From: Leifsonia sp. 466MF
GTDB lineage: Bacteria; Actinomycetota; Actinomycetes; Actinomycetales; Microbacteriaceae
NCBI RefSeq assembly: GCF_900100265.1
Contig: NZ_LT629696.1
Location: 3,162,001 to 3,226,000 of the forward strand
Direction of reading: 5' to 3'
DNA length: 64,000 nucleotides
Shown: positions 1 to 8,016 of the stretch, piece after piece
How the letters are laid out: every line of letters starts with the position of its first letter
Numbering within the stretch: position 1 is the stretch's first letter
Made by a program: the position numbers and the translations under genes
Notes under the pieces: model-generated
Told to the model about the DNA's origin: nothing
The model's database searches: none
The model's input: only the letters and a program-made list of their open reading frames with translations

Positions 1-456
1 CTGTTCATCATGATGAACCAGCTCGGGCTCGTCGACACGTACACGGCCCTGATCATCCCGTTCGCGTTCACCGCGTTCGGCACGTTCCTGCTCCGCCAGT
101 TCTTCCTGACGATCCCGATCGAGTTCGAGGAGGCGGCGCTGATCGACGGCGCCTCGCGCTTCCGCACCCTGTGGTCGGTGCTGCTCCCTCAGCTCACCGC
201 CCCGCTGTCGGTGCTGGGCGTCTTCTCGTTCGTCGGCTACTACAACTCCTACCTGTGGCCGCTGATCATCATCAACAGCCAGGAGCTCGCGACCGTGCCG
301 CTCGGGCTCTCCATGTTCACCGGGGAGCACGGCACCCAGTGGAGCCTGATGATGGCCGCATCCACCATCGCGATCATCCCCTCGCTGATCATCGTCGCGC
401 TGCTGCAGCGCCAGCTGATCAAGGGCGTCGCCCTCGGCGGCTTCGGCGGCCGCTGA
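1..456 (+). CDS. Carbohydrate ABC transporter permease, MalG-like (C-terminal part, cut by window edge)
   Basis: Membrane subunit of a CUT1-type sugar importer. The gene enters from the left edge in frame 1, so only the last 151 residues are visible and the true start lies outside. The fragment holds the cytoplasmic EAA loop typical of binding-protein-dependent permeases (EEAALIDGASRFRTLWSVLLP), which docks on the ATPase, then three hydrophobic segments and a short basic C-terminal tail. The next gene, an enolase-superfamily enzyme, starts 33 nt downstream on the same strand, so this importer probably feeds the sugar-acid pathway to its right. The substrate cannot be read from the sequence; a 6-deoxysugar or sugar acid is inferred from neighbours. 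Confidence 0.9.
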   Translation: MFIMMNQLGLVDTYTALIIPFAFTAFGTFLLRQFFLTIPIEFEEAALIDGASRFRTLWSVLLPQLTAPLSVLGVFSFVGYYNSYLWPLIIINSQELATVPLGLSMFTGEHGTQWSLMMAASTIAIIPSLIIVALLQRQLIKGVALGGFGGR

Positions 457-488
457 CCTCCCCGTCCCTCACCAGAAAGCAGACACCC

Positions 489-1613
489 ATGAGCCTCGCC
501 CCGCCCGCCGCCCTCACCGCCGTCGACGGCACGATCGTCAGCGCCGAGGCCTGGCTGAGCGACCTGGAGGTGGAGACGGTCCGCACGGATGCGGTGCAGT
601 CGTTCCTGAAGCAGGAGACCATCTTCGTCCGATTGCGCACGGTCGGCGGGGTCGAGGGTATCGGCTACAGCTACACGATCGGGACCGGCGGCGCCGCCGT
701 CCTCAGCCTCCTGCGCGAGACCCTGCTCGACGTGGTGGTCGGGATGGACGTGAACCGTCCGGAGGACGTCTGGCGCGCGCTGTTCTCTACCACCCGGGCG
801 ACGACCGTCGGCCTGATCACCTCGCTCGCGCTCGCCGCCGTCGACACCGCGGTGTGGGATGCGCGCTGCAAGGCGGCGGGCCTGCCGCTCTGGGTGGCGG
901 CGGGAGGAGCGCAGCCGCGCATCCCGCTGTACGACACCGAGGGGGGCTGGCTGCACTTCAGCACGGACGAGCTGGTCGCGCAGGCGGTCGAGTCGCAGCG
1001 GCGCGGGCTCGGCGGCGTGAAGATCAAGGTCGGCAAGCCGCGCGCGCACGAGGACTTCGAGCGGTTGAGCGCCGTCCGCGAGGCCGTCGGGGACAGGATG
1101 GACATCATGGTGGATGCGAACCAGTCCTTAACGGCGGCCGAGGCCATCCGCCGCGCTGCCCTGTTCGAGAAGCTCGACATCTTCTGGTTCGAGGAGCCCC
1201 TCCCCGCGGAGGACGTCGCCGGGCACCGCCGGCTCGCCGAGTCGACCAGCGTCCCGGTCGCGGTCGGCGAGTCGATCTACTCGGTCGGCCACTTCCGCGA
1301 GTACCTGCAGTCGGGGGCCGCCTCCATCGTCCAGGTCGATGTCGCCCGCGTCGGCGGCATCACGCCGTGGCTGAAGGTCGCGCACCTCGCGGAGGCGTTC
1401 AACGTGGCGGTGGCCCCGCACTTCCTGATGGAGCTGCACGTGTCGCTGTGCTGCGCGGTGCCCAACGCGCTCTATCTGGAGCACATCCCCCAGCTGCGCG
1501 CCGTGACCCGCACCGAGATGGCGATCCGCGACGGTCACGGTCTCGCGCCGTCGCAGCCGGGCCTCGGCATCGAGTGGGACCTGGACGCCGTCGACGACCT
1601 GCGGGTCGCCTGA
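489..1613 (+). CDS. Enolase-superfamily enzyme, mandelate racemase subgroup (sugar-acid dehydratase or racemase)
   Basis: A 374-residue cytoplasmic enzyme of the mandelate racemase/muconate lactonizing family. Every mandelate racemase active-site residue is present at a constant offset of 14: base pair K178/K180 (KIKVG), Mg ligands D209, E235 and E261, His-Asp dyad H311/D284, and E331. It should abstract the alpha-proton of a carboxylate, most likely dehydrating or epimerising an aldonic acid. Its stop overlaps the ATG of the aldo/keto reductase (TGATG), so the two are translationally coupled. Together with the fuconate dehydratase at 5496 this indicates two distinct acid-sugar dehydratases in one locus. 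The exact substrate is not readable. Confidence 0.88.
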   Translation: MSLAPPAALTAVDGTIVSAEAWLSDLEVETVRTDAVQSFLKQETIFVRLRTVGGVEGIGYSYTIGTGGAAVLSLLRETLLDVVVGMDVNRPEDVWRALFSTTRATTVGLITSLALAAVDTAVWDARCKAAGLPLWVAAGGAQPRIPLYDTEGGWLHFSTDELVAQAVESQRRGLGGVKIKVGKPRAHEDFERLSAVREAVGDRMDIMVDANQSLTAAEAIRRAALFEKLDIFWFEEPLPAEDVAGHRRLAESTSVPVAVGESIYSVGHFREYLQSGAASIVQVDVARVGGITPWLKVAHLAEAFNVAVAPHFLMELHVSLCCAVPNALYLEHIPQLRAVTRTEMAIRDGHGLAPSQPGLGIEWDLDAVDDLRVA

Positions 1614-2590
1614 TGGGCCCGAAGCGCGCGTTCGGGCGGGGCGGGCTGTCGGTGGGTCCGATCGGCTACGGCGCCGCCGCCCTCGGCAACCTCTACAGCG
1701 CACGGCCTGAAGACGAGTGGCCGCGCATCGTCCCCGCCGCCTGGGAGGCGGGCGTCCGCTACTACGACACGGCGCCGCACTACGGTCTGGGGCTCGCCGA
1801 GGAGCGTCTGGGCGAGAGCCTGCGCGCCTTCCCGCGCGACGAGTACGTGCTCTCGACCAAGGTGGGCCGCGTCCTCGATCCCAACCCCGACTACCGGCCA
1901 GGAGACACCGACATCGCGAACCTGTTCGACGTGCCCGCGACCCTGCGGCGCCGCTTCGACTACTCGCGTGACGGCGTGCTCCGCTCGGTGGAGGACTCCC
2001 TGAGGCGCCTCGGTGTCGACCGCATCGACGTGCTGTTCGTCCACGACCCGGACGATCACGAGCGGGAAGCACTGGAGGGCGCCTTCCCGGCGCTCGACGA
2101 GCTCCGGTCGCAGGGCGTCATCCGCTCGTACGGGGCCGGGATGAATCAGACCGCCATGCTCACCCGTTTCGTCCGCGAGACGGACCTCGACATCGTGATG
2201 TGCGCGAACCGGTACACACTGCTCGACCCCTCCGCCGAGGAGGAGTTGCTGCCGGCGGCGCAGGAGCGAGGAGTGTCGGTCGCCGTCGCGGCGGTCTTCA
2301 ACTCCGGCATCCTCGCCACCGACCGGCCCGCGGCCGACGCGACCTTCGTCTACGGCACGGCGTCGCCTGAGCTGATCGCGCGGGTGAACCGCATCGCCGA
2401 CATCGCCGAGCGTCACGGCGTCACGGTGCCTCAGCTGGCGGTGCAGTTCCCGCTGCGGCATCCCGCGGTCTCGACCGTGGTGCTGGGGGCGGACACCCCG
2501 GCCCAGATGGAACGGAACGCCCTGCTGTCCACTCCCCCGGTGCCCGAGGCGGTATGGGGGGAGCTGCGGGAGGAGGGGCTGTTGCCGTGA
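1613..2590 (+). CDS. Aldo/keto reductase, L-fucose / D-threo-aldose 1-dehydrogenase-like
   Basis: A 325-residue NAD(P)-dependent aldo/keto reductase. The N-terminus shows the family pattern: GYGAAALGNLY, then DTAPHYGLGLAEERLG carrying the catalytic Asp and Tyr, STKVGRVL with the catalytic Lys, and FVHDPDDHE in the position of the usual catalytic His. The C-terminal barrel keeps the nucleotide-binding stretch near VSTVVLGADTPAQ. The motif set and the FDYSRDGVLRSVEDSL segment resemble D-threo-aldose 1-dehydrogenases that oxidise L-fucose to its lactone. The start overlaps the stop of the upstream enolase gene, giving a coupled operon. The role in L-fucose oxidation is inferred from family and from fucD 3 kb away. 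Confidence 0.85.
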   Translation: MGPKRAFGRGGLSVGPIGYGAAALGNLYSARPEDEWPRIVPAAWEAGVRYYDTAPHYGLGLAEERLGESLRAFPRDEYVLSTKVGRVLDPNPDYRPGDTDIANLFDVPATLRRRFDYSRDGVLRSVEDSLRRLGVDRIDVLFVHDPDDHEREALEGAFPALDELRSQGVIRSYGAGMNQTAMLTRFVRETDLDIVMCANRYTLLDPSAEEELLPAAQERGVSVAVAAVFNSGILATDRPAADATFVYGTASPELIARVNRIADIAERHGVTVPQLAVQFPLRHPAVSTVVLGADTPAQMERNALLSTPPVPEAVWGELREEGLLP

Positions 2591-2645
2591 AGATCCTGCA
2601 TCCTCTATCCTCTCGGTTCTTCGGACGCCGACCTAGGATGTGCAC

Positions 2646-3353
2646 ATGACGATCCAATCGGGGGAACACTTCCTGCCGGCGCGGCGGGCGCTGGCCGATG
2701 ACGTGTACGACGCCGTCCTCGGCCTGTTGATGGACCAGGTGATCGAGCCGGGCAGCCGCGCCAGCATCGACGGCATCGCCCGCCAGCTCAACGTCTCTCC
2801 CACCCCGGTCCGGGAGGCGCTCGCGCGCCTAGAGTCGGAGGGCCTGGTCGTCAAGAAGGCCCTGAAGGGCTACACCGCGGCGCCCCTGCTCGACAGCGAC
2901 GGACTGCGTCAGCTGTTCGAGATGCGGCGGCTGCTGGAGCCGTACGCGACCCGCAACGCGGCGGGCGAGCTGGATGCGGACACGCTGAAGCAGCTGGAGG
3001 ACCTCTGCGACGCCATGCACCGCAGCGGCCAGGCAGCACAGACCGGCGGCGACCGCTTCAAGGACTACAAGGACTTCGCCAACCAGGACGCCGAGTTCCA
3101 CCGCATCATCGCCGAGCACTCGGGCAACGCCCTGCTGGCCGACGCGATCGGCCGCCTCCGCTCGCACATGCACCAGTACCGCATCTACTTCAAGCACGGC
3201 GTCGTGGACGAGACATCGGGAGAGCACGAGGCCGTCCTCGAGGCGCTGCGCAGCGGCAAGCCCGCCTCGGCCGAGAAGGCGATGCTCGACCACATCACCA
3301 AGTCGTACGCCCGCATCTCCGCGAGCCTCGCCGAGGCCGAGAAGGCCGGCTAG
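2646..3353 (+). CDS. GntR-family transcriptional regulator, FCD (FadR/VanR) subfamily
   Basis: A 235-residue DNA-binding repressor. The N-terminal winged helix (residues about 15-75) includes ASIDGIARQLNVSPTPVREALARLESEGLV, the hallmark GntR recognition helix. The C-terminal all-helical FCD domain has the metal/ligand pattern of an Asp near EFHRIIAEHSGN and His residues in SHMHQYR and SGEHEAVLEAL. The ATG at 2646 was chosen because AGGA lies 7 nt upstream; a GTG two codons earlier is possible. FCD regulators commonly bind sugar acids, so it probably controls this uronate/fuconate locus. The ATATCC-AATA-GGATAT palindrome upstream of fucD is a candidate target. A tandem ATCCTCT repeat lies in its leader at 2600-2613. 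Confidence 0.9.
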   Translation: MTIQSGEHFLPARRALADDVYDAVLGLLMDQVIEPGSRASIDGIARQLNVSPTPVREALARLESEGLVVKKALKGYTAAPLLDSDGLRQLFEMRRLLEPYATRNAAGELDADTLKQLEDLCDAMHRSGQAAQTGGDRFKDYKDFANQDAEFHRIIAEHSGNALLADAIGRLRSHMHQYRIYFKHGVVDETSGEHEAVLEALRSGKPASAEKAMLDHITKSYARISASLAEAEKAG

Positions 3354-3397
3354 GGTCCCTCTTCCCGTCGCGCTTTCTCCACTGCTCGATTCCACGA

Positions 3398-4333
3398 TCA
3401 GCGCTCGATGGATACCGTCGCCGGCTGACGGCGATGGGCGCGCCGGACGAGGCGTGCGCCCTGCGAGATCACGACGACGCCTGCGATCACGATGAGGCCG
3501 CCGATCAGTTCGGTGGGGAGCGGGATCTCGCCCAGCCAGACCCAGGCGATGAACACCGCGATCGGCGGGACGAGGTAGAGCAGAGAGGTCGCGATCGCCA
3601 CCGGGAGATGGCCGACCGCGTAGCCCCAGAGCACGAACCCGAGCGCGGACGGCAGAAGACCGAGGTAGACGGCCGCTATCCATCCTGTCGGCGACGCCTC
3701 GACCAGCCGCCCCCACCCGAACGGGACGAGGGGCAGCGTCATCGCGGTGCCGGCGACCATCGTGTAGGTGGCGACCTCGAGACCGGTGTAGGTCTTCAAC
3801 AGCGGCCGCTGCAGGGGATGATAGATGCCCTGTACGACCATCGCCGCGACGACGATCCACACGGAGGCGGACAGCGACACGCCTGCTCGCGCCAGGCACA
3901 CAACGGCCACCCCCGCCAGGGCGATCAGGCTGCCGACGACGGTGAACCGCGTGACGGGTTCGCGGAAGAGGAGGAAGGCGACCGCGACCGAGACGAGCGG
4001 TGCGGCCGCGACGATGATGCTCGCCGTCCCCGCAGGCACGTGCAGCTCGCTCTCGTTGAGGAGTAGCTGGTAGGCGGTCATCCCGAAGAATCCAGCGGCG
4101 ACGATCCAACCGAAATCGCGCGGCCTCGGGAGCCTGACCCGCTTCACCGCTGCGAACGCCAGGAGCGCGATCATCGCCACCGCGAGTCTGACGAACGAGA
4201 GCCCGATCACACCGAAGGCCGGCGCGGCCACCTGGATAGCAGGGAAGGCGCTGGCCCACAGCACGACGACGGCCAGACCGGCCAAGACTCCGCGATTCGC
4301 TTTCACTCTCCAAGGATTCTTGACGCGTTCCAT
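3398..4333 (-). CDS. DMT-superfamily EamA transporter
   Basis: An inner-membrane protein of 311 residues with ten predicted hydrophobic segments and two repeated EamA halves. LWASAFPAIQVAAPAFGVIGLSFVRL opens the first half and QGIYHPLQRPLLKTYTG the second, as in the RhaT/YdcZ/PecM-type drug/metabolite transporters. Substrates of the family include amino acids, sugars and purines, usually exported. The start is uncertain: ATG at 4333 gives a normal N-terminus, while a GTG at 4369 would add 12 residues; neither has a strong ribosome site. It is divergent from the LysR gene at 4452 and is probably that regulator's target. Confidence 0.85.
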   Translation of the reverse strand: MERVKNPWRVKANRGVLAGLAVVVLWASAFPAIQVAAPAFGVIGLSFVRLAVAMIALLAFAAVKRVRLPRPRDFGWIVAAGFFGMTAYQLLLNESELHVPAGTASIIVAAAPLVSVAVAFLLFREPVTRFTVVGSLIALAGVAVVCLARAGVSLSASVWIVVAAMVVQGIYHPLQRPLLKTYTGLEVATYTMVAGTAMTLPLVPFGWGRLVEASPTGWIAAVYLGLLPSALGFVLWGYAVGHLPVAIATSLLYLVPPIAVFIAWVWLGEIPLPTELIGGLIVIAGVVVISQGARLVRRAHRRQPATVSIER

Positions 4334-4439
4334 ACAGCACAAGTGAATAATCTTTATGCGATAACTCACTCACGCTTAGTTTTGTGTGACGTTCTCGCCG
4401 TCTGAGCTCAGCATCGATTCGGCCTTAAGCTCTGAATGC

Positions 4440-4445
4440 TAAAGT
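4440..4445 (+). promoter_or_regulatory. -10 box of the LysR gene, leaderless start
   Basis: TAAAGT lies six bases before the ATG at 4452 with no ribosome site between, the arrangement of leaderless actinobacterial transcripts. GAGCT (4404-4408) and AGCTC (4428-4432) form a separated inverted repeat just upstream that could be part of the LysR site in this divergent promoter. Confidence 0.45.
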
Positions 4446-4451
4446 TCACAG

Positions 4452-5372
4452 ATGATAGATGTACGCAAGCTCCGGATGCTCGCCGACTTGGATCGGCTGG
4501 GGACCATCGCGGCGGTCGCCGAGGAGCTTCAGCTGACGGCGCCCGGCATCTCGATGCAGCTCTCTGCCCTGGAGAAGGAGCTCGGCGTCACCCTCACCGA
4601 GCGTCAGGGGCGGCGCCTGGCGCTCACGCCAGCCGGGAGACTGCTCGCCGAGCACGGGCGGGATGTACTGGACCGGCTCTCGCTCGCCGAGCTCGAGGTG
4701 GAATCCCTCCGACTCGGGAGGGCCGGAACCTACCGGCTCGCCGCCTTCCCTTCGGCTGCCCGGACTTTCGTCGCCGACACCTGGAGGCACCTGTCCGAGC
4801 ACTCCGGCATCCAGCTGAACCTGAGCACGCCGGAGCCGGCGGAAGCCCTCGCGAATCTGCTCAGCGGGCTCTCGGATGTGGCCGTCGTCCACTCGTACTC
4901 CAATGTCCCCCGCCGCCTCCCGGACGGCATCGTGGGCCGCCGGCTCGTCAGCGAGCGGGTCTGGCTGGCGATCCGCGCCGACGACGACGCGGCGGCTCCG
5001 ATGGTTGACATCGCCGATCTCTCCGAGCACTCGTGGGTGGCGCCGCAGGCGGACTTGACCTGCTATGAGATGGTGGATCGCGCCTGCGGGCTGGCCGGCT
5101 TCCGGCCGAGGGTCGTGGCCGAGAGCGTCGACTTCGCCGCACAGCTCGAACTCGTCGCCGCGGGAGCCGGTGTCGCGCTCGTGCCTGGACTCACCGTCCC
5201 GTCGGTCCCTGAGGGCGTGACACTGTGCGCGCCCACACTCCCGCTGCAGCGGCACATCGACGTCGCCTACCGCTCCTCCCTCCGCGGCGACGCCGGGGTG
5301 GAGCGCATCGCCGAGGTGCTGGCGGCGACCGCAAAGGATCACGTGCGACGCACCCCGTTGGCGCACGCCTGA
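4452..5372 (+). CDS. LysR-family transcriptional regulator
   Basis: A 306-residue one-component regulator. The N-terminal winged helix-turn-helix spans residues 1-60 (RLGTIAAVAEELQLTAPGISMQLSALEKELG, then LTPAGRLL). The remaining ~240 residues form the two-lobed effector-binding domain, with VALVPGLTVPSV near the end as in many LysR proteins. It is transcribed divergently from the EamA transporter with 118 nt between the chosen starts, the classical LysR-target arrangement, so it most likely activates that exporter in response to its substrate. The effector cannot be predicted. Confidence 0.9.
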   Translation: MIDVRKLRMLADLDRLGTIAAVAEELQLTAPGISMQLSALEKELGVTLTERQGRRLALTPAGRLLAEHGRDVLDRLSLAELEVESLRLGRAGTYRLAAFPSAARTFVADTWRHLSEHSGIQLNLSTPEPAEALANLLSGLSDVAVVHSYSNVPRRLPDGIVGRRLVSERVWLAIRADDDAAAPMVDIADLSEHSWVAPQADLTCYEMVDRACGLAGFRPRVVAESVDFAAQLELVAAGAGVALVPGLTVPSVPEGVTLCAPTLPLQRHIDVAYRSSLRGDAGVERIAEVLAATAKDHVRRTPLAHA

Positions 5373-5451
5373 GTCACCCCGCCGACCACTCCACCTCCTG
5401 CCCGGTCGCACTTCCCGCGTGCACGATGTGTCTTGCTGGCGCTTAGAGGCT

Positions 5452-5467
5452 ATATCCAATAGGATAT
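5452..5467. promoter_or_regulatory. Candidate GntR operator upstream of L-fuconate dehydratase gene
   Basis: A perfect 6-bp inverted repeat, ATATCC-AATA-GGATAT, lies 28 nt before the fucD start in an otherwise GC-rich gap. Size and symmetry suit a dimeric GntR/FCD regulator such as the one at 2646. No second exact copy was seen near that regulator. Confidence 0.5.
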
Positions 5468-5495
5468 TGAGTAAGACGAGCGAGAGGACAACGGA

Positions 5496-6821
5496 GTGAG
5501 CATCGTCACGGGCTTCGAGACCCTGGATGTGCGGTTCGAGACATCCGCCCTGCTGGACGGGTCGGACGCGATGAACCCGGACCCGGACTACTCCGCCGCC
5601 TACCTGCGCGTTACGACCGACGCCCCGAACGGCCACGAGGGCCACGCCTTCGTGTTCACCATCGGACGCGGCAACGACGTCCAGGTCGCCGCCATCGAGG
5701 CCATCGCCCACCGCGTGGAGGGCAGGAACGTCGAGGCGATCCTGGACGACCTCGGCGGGTTCTGGCGCGAGTTCGTCCACGACTCGCAGCTGCGCTGGCT
5801 CGGCCCCGAGAAGGGCGTCATGCACATGGCCATCGGCGCCGTCGTGAACGCGTTCTGGGATCTCAAGGCCAAGCGCGCGGGTCTTCCCCTCTGGCAGCTG
5901 CTGTCCCGCATGTCGCCGGAGGAGCTCGTCTCGCTCGTCGACTTCCGGTACCTCACCGACGCGCTCACCCCCAAGCAGGCGCTCGAGCTGCTGCGCGCGG
6001 CGGAACCAGGCCGTGCTGCGCGCGAGGCCGAACTGCTCGCGGACGGGTATCCCGGATACACGACGACACCCGGCTGGCTCGGCTACTCCGACGAGAAGCT
6101 GCGGCGCCTGGCGCGCGAGGCCGTCGACGACGGCTTCACGCAGATCAAGCTCAAGGTCGGCGACCGGCTCGATGACGACCTCCGCCGCCTCCGCGTGGCC
6201 CGCGACACGGTCGGCCCCGACATCCGGATCGCCATCGACGCCAACCAGCGCTGGGATCGCGACCAGGCCATCGAGTGGATCCGCGCCCTCCAGCCCTTCG
6301 ACCTCGCCTGGGTCGAGGAGCCCACCAGCCCGGACGACGTCCTCGCCCACGCGGCGATCGCCCGGGCCGTGGCGCCGGTGCCGATCGCGACCGGCGAGCA
6401 CGGCATGAGCCGGGTGCTGTTCAAGCAGCTGCTGCAGGCGGGCGCCGCATCCATCGTCCAGATCGACTCCACCCGCGTCGCCGGGGTCAACGAGAACATC
6501 GCGATCCTGCTGCTCGCGGCGAAGTTCGGCGTCCCCGTCTGCCCGCACGCCGGCGGCGTCGGCCTGTGCGAGGCGGTACAGCACTTCTCGATGTTCGACT
6601 TCGTCGCCGTCTCGGGCAGCCAGGAGGGCCGGATGATCGAGTACACGACGCACCTGCACGAGCACTTCGTCACCCCGGCCGAGGTGACCCGCGGACGTTA
6701 CCGCGCGCCGCTGGCCCCGGGCATCGGGATGGAGATGCTCGCCTCGTCCCTCCACGAGCACGAGGTCGGTCGCGAATTCCGCGGCGAAGTGCACGTAGTG
6801 GCGGCTATCCCGGCGGAATAA
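5496..6821 (+). CDS. fucD: L-fuconate dehydratase (enolase superfamily)
   Basis: A 441-residue enzyme that dehydrates L-fuconate to 2-keto-3-deoxy-L-fuconate in the non-phosphorylating L-fucose pathway. Length and every catalytic position match the characterised Xanthomonas FucD: bases K218/K220 (KLKVG), Mg ligands D248, E274 and E301, and the H351/D324 dyad (CPHAGG). The family-typical segments [31 protein letters not shown] and LGYSDEKL are present. The GTG start has GAGAGG 8 nt upstream. The last dozen residues are encoded by the left arm and loop of a 17-bp inverted repeat (6785-6841), so the C-terminal tail may be an acquired extension. Lactonase and keto-deoxy-fuconate-processing genes are not in view and may lie left of the window. 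Confidence 0.93.
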   Translation: MSIVTGFETLDVRFETSALLDGSDAMNPDPDYSAAYLRVTTDAPNGHEGHAFVFTIGRGNDVQVAAIEAIAHRVEGRNVEAILDDLGGFWREFVHDSQLRWLGPEKGVMHMAIGAVVNAFWDLKAKRAGLPLWQLLSRMSPEELVSLVDFRYLTDALTPKQALELLRAAEPGRAAREAELLADGYPGYTTTPGWLGYSDEKLRRLAREAVDDGFTQIKLKVGDRLDDDLRRLRVARDTVGPDIRIAIDANQRWDRDQAIEWIRALQPFDLAWVEEPTSPDDVLAHAAIARAVAPVPIATGEHGMSRVLFKQLLQAGAASIVQIDSTRVAGVNENIAILLLAAKFGVPVCPHAGGVGLCEAVQHFSMFDFVAVSGSQEGRMIEYTTHLHEHFVTPAEVTRGRYRAPLAPGIGMEMLASSLHEHEVGREFRGEVHVVAAIPAE

Positions 6822-6841
6822 CCACCACTACGTGCACTTCG
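6785..6841. terminator. Long hairpin (17-bp perfect stem) overlapping the 3' end of fucD
   Basis: Arms CGAAGTGCACGTAGTGG (6785-6801) and its exact complement (6825-6841) flank a 23-nt loop that holds the fucD stop codon. It sits between convergent genes, so it could terminate both. There is no T-tract. The left arm is coding sequence, which is unusual for a terminator. Confidence 0.7.
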
Positions 6842-6858
6842 GCGGAGGGTGGGGCTGG

Positions 6859-8016
6859 CTAACCCGCGAGCGTGCGCTTCAGCGCCGCGACGATGTTCGT
6901 CGCCCGCTCGTCGGCTCCCGCCTCCATCCAGTTGGTGACGAACGCGAACCCGACGCGCGCGTCGCGGTCGGCGAAGGCGACCTGTCCACCGGCTCCGTCG
7001 TGTCCCAGGCTCGACGGACCGAGGTACCGCCGCGCCTCCGAGTCCAGCTGGAAGCTGCGCGCCCACCGGGGCCACGGCCCGGGAGTCGGGAACACCGGCT
7101 CACCGCCACTCATCGGGATGAGACCCGCATCCAGCACATCGTCGTCCAGCACCCGGACGCCGTCGGTCTCGACGACAGTCGACGACCAGAGGGACGCGAG
7201 GGCGTCCGCGGTGGCGATCCCGCCGGCGCCGGGGATCTGCGCGGCCCGGACCCGAGAGTCGTTGAAGCCGCCCTCCGGCGTCACGAGCTCCGGCGGGAAG
7301 GCGTCCCCGAGCGTCATCGCGAGGGCCGTCCAGGGCGACTCCGCCTGCTCCAGCTGCTCTCCGGCCTCGCGCTGGCTCTCCGACGCCTGCAGGTGCGCGA
7401 CGCGATCGGCGCGGCCGGCCGGCAGCCCGATCCACAGGTTGTCCGACCAGGGCGCGGCGACCGACGCCAGGTAGGCGCCGGGCATCGTGGAGGTGACGCG
7501 GCGGACGAGCTCGCCCGCCAGCCAGCCGTGCGTGAGCGCGTGATAGGCGTAGCCGGAACCCGGCCTCCACAGCGGCTCCTGGGCGGCGAGGAACCCGGTG
7601 ACCGTCTCCCAGTCGAGCGCCTGATCGAGAGTGAGCCGCTCGCGCAGGGCGGAGAGTCCGGCGCGGTGGGACAGCAGCTCGGCGACCGTCACGTCGCCCT
7701 TCCCGGCTGCGGCGAACTCGGGCCAGTAGCGGCTGACGGGCGCCTCGTAGTCGAGCAGGCCGTCCTGCACCAGTCGGGCGACGAGGATGGACATGACGCC
7801 CTTGGTGCACGAGAACACGACCGATGCCGTGTCCGCCGTCCATGCCTGTCCGTCGCGCTCATCCTTCACGCCGCCCCACAGCTGCACCACCCGCCGGCCG
7901 TCGATGCGGACCGAGAGGGCCGCGCCCATCGTCGGCCTCCCGGCGAAGGCGTCGGCGAACGCCGAGCCGACCTCCTCGAAGCCGGTCGCTGCGGTGCCCT
8001 CGATCACGTCGGTCAT
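6859..8016 (-). CDS. Serine hydrolase, beta-lactamase / EstB family
   Basis: A 385-residue class C beta-lactamase-fold hydrolase. It shows the SxxK motif as SCTK (nucleophile serine and general-base lysine), the Tyr motif at YAYHALTHGWLAGELV, and the downstream HDGAGGQVAFAD segment in the HxG position. No signal peptide is seen, so it is probably a cytoplasmic esterase or peptidase of the EstB/LACTB type and not a resistance enzyme. The start at 8016 overlaps the stop of the upstream glycosidase (ATGA) and has GGAGA about 10 nt upstream. As last gene of the sugar operon at 12186-6859 it may de-esterify the imported glycan, which is an inference. Confidence 0.85.
   Translation of the reverse strand: MTDVIEGTAATGFEEVGSAFADAFAGRPTMGAALSVRIDGRRVVQLWGGVKDERDGQAWTADTASVVFSCTKGVMSILVARLVQDGLLDYEAPVSRYWPEFAAAGKGDVTVAELLSHRAGLSALRERLTLDQALDWETVTGFLAAQEPLWRPGSGYAYHALTHGWLAGELVRRVTSTMPGAYLASVAAPWSDNLWIGLPAGRADRVAHLQASESQREAGEQLEQAESPWTALAMTLGDAFPPELVTPEGGFNDSRVRAAQIPGAGGIATADALASLWSSTVVETDGVRVLDDDVLDAGLIPMSGGEPVFPTPGPWPRWARSFQLDSEARRYLGPSSLGHDGAGGQVAFADRDARVGFAFVTNWMEAGADERATNIVAALKRTLAG

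Noticed and set aside
4446..6794. Minus-strand open frame of about 780 codons across the LysR and fucD genes
   Set aside because: It spans two convincingly assigned plus-strand genes and the promoter between them; no recognisable domain.
6859..8016. Beta-lactamase resistance gene
   Set aside because: The SxxK fold is that of the EstB/LACTB esterase group, there is no export signal, and it sits at the end of a sugar operon.
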